Shown piece after piece: positions 61,105 through 64,000 of a DNA stretch of 64,000 nucleotides. Both the position numbers and the translations under genes were made by a program. Source of the stretch: DATJSJ01 sp035504175 (lineage in GTDB: Bacteria > Pseudomonadota > Alphaproteobacteria > Acetobacterales > Acetobacteraceae). The stretch is taken from NCBI GenBank assembly GCA_035504175.1, contig DATJSJ010000276.1:1-64000 (forward strand). Direction: 5' to 3'. Below the pieces are notes generated by a model. That model saw only the letters and a program-made list of their open reading frames with translations. It was not told the origin of the DNA and did not search any database. Numbering within the stretch: the stretch's first letter is position 1; each line of letters starts with the position of its first letter.

Positions 61105-62394
61105 TCAGGCGGTGCCTGGCCGGTCCGCCGTAAGCCAGCTGAGACCGATATCGCGCCGGCAGAAGCCGCCCGGCCAGTCGATCGCATTCACCGCAGCGTA
61201 GGCGCGCGCCCGCGCCGCGGCGAGATCCGGGCCGGTCGCGCAGACGGTCAGCACCCGCCCGCCATCGGCGACGATGGCGCCGTCCGTGGCACGCGTTCCG
61301 GCGTGGAACACCAGCACGTCCGGCAGCGCCGCGGTCGCGTCCAGCCCGCCGATCGGCTCACCGCGCCGGAACGCGCCGGGATAGCCCCGCGCCGCCAGCA
61401 CGACGGCGACGGAGACCACCGGCTCCCAGCGCAGATCGAAGGCGGCGAGCTCGCCGTCGCAGCCGGCGAGCAGCGCCGGCAGCAGATCCGAGCGCAGCCG
61501 CGGCAACAGCGCCTGACATTCCGGATCGCCGAACCGGACGTTGAACTCGATGAGCTGGGCGCCGGCATCGGTCAGCATCAGCCCGGCGAACAGCACGCCG
61601 CGGAACGGCGTGCCGCGTCGCGCCAGCTCGGCCAAGGCCGGGCGGATCACCCCGTCCATCACCGATCCGCCCAGCGCCTCGGTCGCGAAGGGCGGCGGCG
61701 AGACTGCGCCCATGCCGCCCGTGTTCGGCCCGGTATCGCCGTCGCCGGCCCGCTTGTGGTCCTGCGCCGCGCCGAGGAACACCGCATCGGTGCCGTCGCA
61801 GAGCGCGAAGACGGAGAGCTCCGGCCCTTCGAGGCATTCCTCGATGACCACGGCGGCGCCGGCCTCGCCCAGCGTGCCCTGCTCCATGAAAGCGGCGATC
61901 GCCGCCTCGGCCTCGGCTTCGGTCGCGGCGACGACGACGCCCTTGCCGGCGGCAAGCCCGTCCGCCTTCACCACCAGCGGCGCGCCGCGGCGGGCGACGA
62001 AATCGCGCGCGGCCGCCGGATCGTCGAACCGCTCCCAGCGCGGGGTCGGGATGCCGGCGGCGTCGCAGACCTCCTTGCCGAAGCTCTTGCTGCCTTCGAG
62101 CCGGGCCGCCGCCGCGGTCGGGCCGCAGCAGCGGATCCCGGCCGCCGCCAGCGCGTCGGCAAGGCCGGCGACCAGCGGCGCCTCCGGGCCGGGCACCACC
62201 AGATCGACCGTGTTATCGCGGGCGAACTCAACGAGAGCCGCAACGTCCGTCGCGCCGATCGGCACGTTCTCGCCGAGCGTCGCGGTGCCGGGATTGCCCG
62301 GCGCGATCCACAGCTTCGTCAGCAGCGGGCTCACCGCCAGCGACCAGGCCAGCGCGTGCTCCCGGCCGCCCGACCCCACCAGCAGCACGCGCAT
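61105..62394 (-). CDS. purD: Phosphoribosylamine-glycine ligase (GAR synthetase)
   Basis: Purine-biosynthesis enzyme of 429 residues joining 5-phosphoribosylamine and glycine with ATP. It begins MRVLLVGSGGREHALAWSL, the hallmark PurD N terminus, then LVVPGPEAPLVAGLAD, the ATP-grasp core GAPLVVKADGLAAGKGVVVA, EECLEGPELSVFALCDG, AQDHKRAGDGDTGPNTGGMGA and IEFNVRFGDPECQALLPRL. The start at 62394 has a GGAGGG site. It is divergent from xseA with 53 bases between the starts, an arrangement that is common in alphaproteobacteria. No anomaly seen. Confidence 0.96.
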   Translation of the reverse strand: MRVLLVGSGGREHALAWSLAVSPLLTKLWIAPGNPGTATLGENVPIGATDVAALVEFARDNTVDLVVPGPEAPLVAGLADALAAAGIRCCGPTAAAARLEGSKSFGKEVCDAAGIPTPRWERFDDPAAARDFVARRGAPLVVKADGLAAGKGVVVAATEAEAEAAIAAFMEQGTLGEAGAAVVIEECLEGPELSVFALCDGTDAVFLGAAQDHKRAGDGDTGPNTGGMGAVSPPPFATEALGGSVMDGVIRPALAELARRGTPFRGVLFAGLMLTDAGAQLIEFNVRFGDPECQALLPRLRSDLLPALLAGCDGELAAFDLRWEPVVSVAVVLAARGYPGAFRRGEPIGGLDATAALPDVLVFHAGTRATDGAIVADGGRVLTVCATGPDLAAARARAYAAVNAIDWPGGFCRRDIGLSWLTADRPGTA

Positions 62395-62447
62395 GCACCA
62401 ACCCTCCGACTTTCCAGGAGCCGGGCGCTGTAGCATAGGAGCCGGCG

Positions 62448-63908
62448 ATGGACGACCTGCCCCTCGCCGCCAGCAACGTTCCGGAATACACGGTCAGCGA
62501 GATCGCCGGCGCGGTGAAGCGCACCTTGGAAGGTGCGTTCGGACGCATCCGCGTGCGCGGCGAGGTGAGCGAGCTGAAGCGCTACCCGTCCGGGCACATC
62601 TACCTCAGCCTCAAGGACGAGGGCGGCAAGCTGCGCGGCGTGGTGTGGCGAACCGCCGTGCCGCGGCTCGGGATGGCGCTGGAGAACGGCGCCGAGATCA
62701 TCGCGACGGGCCGCATCTCCAGCTACGCGGATCGTTCCGAATACCAGCTCATCATCGAGCGCGCGGAATATGCCGGCGTCGGCGCGCTGCTGAAGCGGAT
62801 CGAGATGCTGCGCCAGCGCCTTGCCGAGGAGGGGTTGTTCGCCGCCGAGCGCAAGCGGCAGATCCCGATGCTGCCGGATGTGGTGGGCGTGGTGACCTCG
62901 GCCCAGGGCGCGGTGATCCAGGACATCCGCACCACGATCGCGCGGCGCTTTCCGCGCCTGATCGTGCTGTGGCCGGTGCCGGTGCAGGGCGAGGGCGCGG
63001 CGGCACGGATCGCCGCGGCGATCGCCGGGTTCGACGCGCTGCCGGCCGGCGGCGCGGTGCCGCGCCCGGACGTGCTGATCGTCGCCCGCGGCGGCGGCAG
63101 CCTTGAAGATCTGATGGCGTTCAACGAGGAGGCGGTGGTGCGCGCGGCCGCCGCATGCCGCATTCCGCTGATCTCCGCCGTCGGGCACGAGACCGACACG
63201 ACGCTGATCGATTTCGCCGCGGACTACCGGGCGCCGACGCCGACGGCTGCGGCGGAGCTCGCGGTGCCGTCACGCGCCGAGCTGGCGGCCGATTTGCAGC
63301 AGAAGGCGGCGCGGCTCGCCGGCGGGCTGCACCGGATGGCGCAGGAGCGGCATCTCCGCCTGACACGGGCGGCGCAGGCACTGCCCGATTTGCCTTCGTT
63401 GCTGGGCACGGCGCGGCAGCGGCTCGATGACCGGGCGACGCGACTGCTGCTCGCCCTGCCCAATCTGGTGGCGGCGCGGCGGAGTGCGTTGCTGCGCGCC
63501 GAGCGAGGCCTGCCGGATCCGGGGGCGCTGATCGCCGCGCGGCGGGCGACGATCGCGCTGCAGGCGGCGCATCTGCGCGCCGGGCTGCGTCAGGCGGTGC
63601 ATCGGGCCGAGGCGGCCGGCGCACGCGTGTTTTCGCGCCTCTCGCCGGCGGCGCTGCAGGCGCGGCTGCGCGAGGCGCGCGCACGGATCGAGGGGCTGGC
63701 GGCGCGTCTGGAATCCGTTTCGCATGCCGAGGTATTGCGACGCGGCTACGTGCTCGTGCTCGGCGCGGACGGGCACGCAGTGACGCGCGCCGCCGCGGTG
63801 AAGCCCGGCGCGGCGCTGTCGCTGCACTTCGCAGATGGCGAGGTGGCGGTGAAAGCGCGCGGTGCGGCGCGCGGCGACGAACCGCCGCAGGGAACGTTGC
63901 CGCTGTAG
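62448..63908 (+). CDS. xseA: Exodeoxyribonuclease VII large subunit
   Basis: Large subunit of 486 residues of the single-strand exonuclease ExoVII (with XseB). The N-terminal OB-fold reads YTVSEIAGAVKRTLEGAFGRIRVRGEVSELKRYPSGHIYLSLKDEGGKLRGVVW. The nuclease domain contains VVGVVTSAQGAVIQDIRTTIARRFP, VLIVARGGGSLEDLMAFNEEAVVRA and ISAVGHETDTTLIDFAADYRAPTPTAAAE; a long coiled coil and a short C-terminal segment follow (RRGYVLVLG). The start at 62448 follows AGGAGCCG. The length is normal. Confidence 0.95.
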   Translation: MDDLPLAASNVPEYTVSEIAGAVKRTLEGAFGRIRVRGEVSELKRYPSGHIYLSLKDEGGKLRGVVWRTAVPRLGMALENGAEIIATGRISSYADRSEYQLIIERAEYAGVGALLKRIEMLRQRLAEEGLFAAERKRQIPMLPDVVGVVTSAQGAVIQDIRTTIARRFPRLIVLWPVPVQGEGAAARIAAAIAGFDALPAGGAVPRPDVLIVARGGGSLEDLMAFNEEAVVRAAAACRIPLISAVGHETDTTLIDFAADYRAPTPTAAAELAVPSRAELAADLQQKAARLAGGLHRMAQERHLRLTRAAQALPDLPSLLGTARQRLDDRATRLLLALPNLVAARRSALLRAERGLPDPGALIAARRATIALQAAHLRAGLRQAVHRAEAAGARVFSRLSPAALQARLREARARIEGLAARLESVSHAEVLRRGYVLVLGADGHAVTRAAAVKPGAALSLHFADGEVAVKARGAARGDEPPQGTLPL

Positions 63909-64000
63909 GATATCGCGGTCGCGTTTGCCCCAGTCGAGCTTATGACGACACCCGACGATTGCCACCAACCTGGTCCGTAGACGTACACGGGCAATACGCG

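Noticed and set aside
63746..63994. Small minus-strand frame at the end of the window
   Set aside because: It overlaps the xseA end in antisense and its product is low-complexity Ser/Ala.

Overview
The window is a gene-dense stretch of very GC-rich DNA (roughly 70% G+C by eye) that reads as a chromosomal segment of an alphaproteobacterium, most likely Acetobacteraceae/Rhodospirillales. This is inferred from the addA-trxA and purD/xseA neighbourhoods, the codon bias, the FNR/FixK-type boxes and the many Tat-type exported binding proteins. No rRNA, tRNA, CRISPR array, transposase or phage gene was seen. The 3' end of addA opens the window and it closes just after xseA.

Layout. 0-6 kb: addA (partial), trxA, a K+-channel-like protein, a DUF445 protein, a metallophosphoesterase, then a CxxC mini-protein with a COG0523 (CobW-type) GTPase. 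6.1-6.8 kb: an apparently gene-free leader. 6.8-11 kb: an NmrA-like protein and an EmrAB-type multidrug efflux pair. 11.2-16.5 kb: a sugar or polyol catabolic cluster on the minus strand (LysR, ADP-dependent-type sugar kinase, SDR dehydrogenase, DeoR repressor, aldolase-like barrel). A divergent epimerase-like gene follows. 18-24 kb: a PhaC-like DUF3141 protein with phosphotransacetylase, FabI and acetate kinase, then a CBS protein; both transcription units are preceded by TTGAT-N4-GTCAA boxes. 24-29 kb: the DUF3300/DUF2950 exported pair, a crotonase-fold protein without the usual catalytic glutamates, a small secreted protein and a solitary solute-binding protein. 29-34 kb: a polyamine/PotABCD-type importer, followed by AT-rich hairpins. 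34-38 kb: a PaoABC-type molybdenum aldehyde oxidoreductase. 38-51 kb: two divergent ribose-type ABC importers around a GntR regulator and a sugar-acid dehydratase; one importer carries a fused ATPase-permease, and the other is linked to an M20 amidohydrolase. 51-53 kb: a pentapeptide-repeat protein and a Tat-exported ferritin-like protein. 53-57 kb: a compact cluster of an acyl-CoA dehydrogenase homologue, a PIG-L deacetylase, a methyltransferase and a glycosyltransferase. 57-61 kb: a two-kinase hybrid sensor. 61-64 kb: divergent purD and xseA.

How the genes fit together. Several units look like complete functional blocks. The phosphotransacetylase and acetate kinase would convert acetyl-CoA to acetate plus ATP, and the shared FNR-like boxes suggest low-oxygen control. 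The dehydrogenase, kinase and aldolase-like genes form a plausible oxidise, phosphorylate and cleave route for an unidentified sugar or polyol. The 38-50 kb locus couples uptake of a sugar or sugar acid to its dehydration, under a GntR protein with a palindromic site upstream of its own start. The best candidates for undescribed biology are the ACAD/PIG-L/methyltransferase/GT2 cluster, the ADP-kinase catabolic cluster, the oxygen-responsive DUF3141-pta-fabI-ackA unit and the structured leader of the CxxC-CobW pair.
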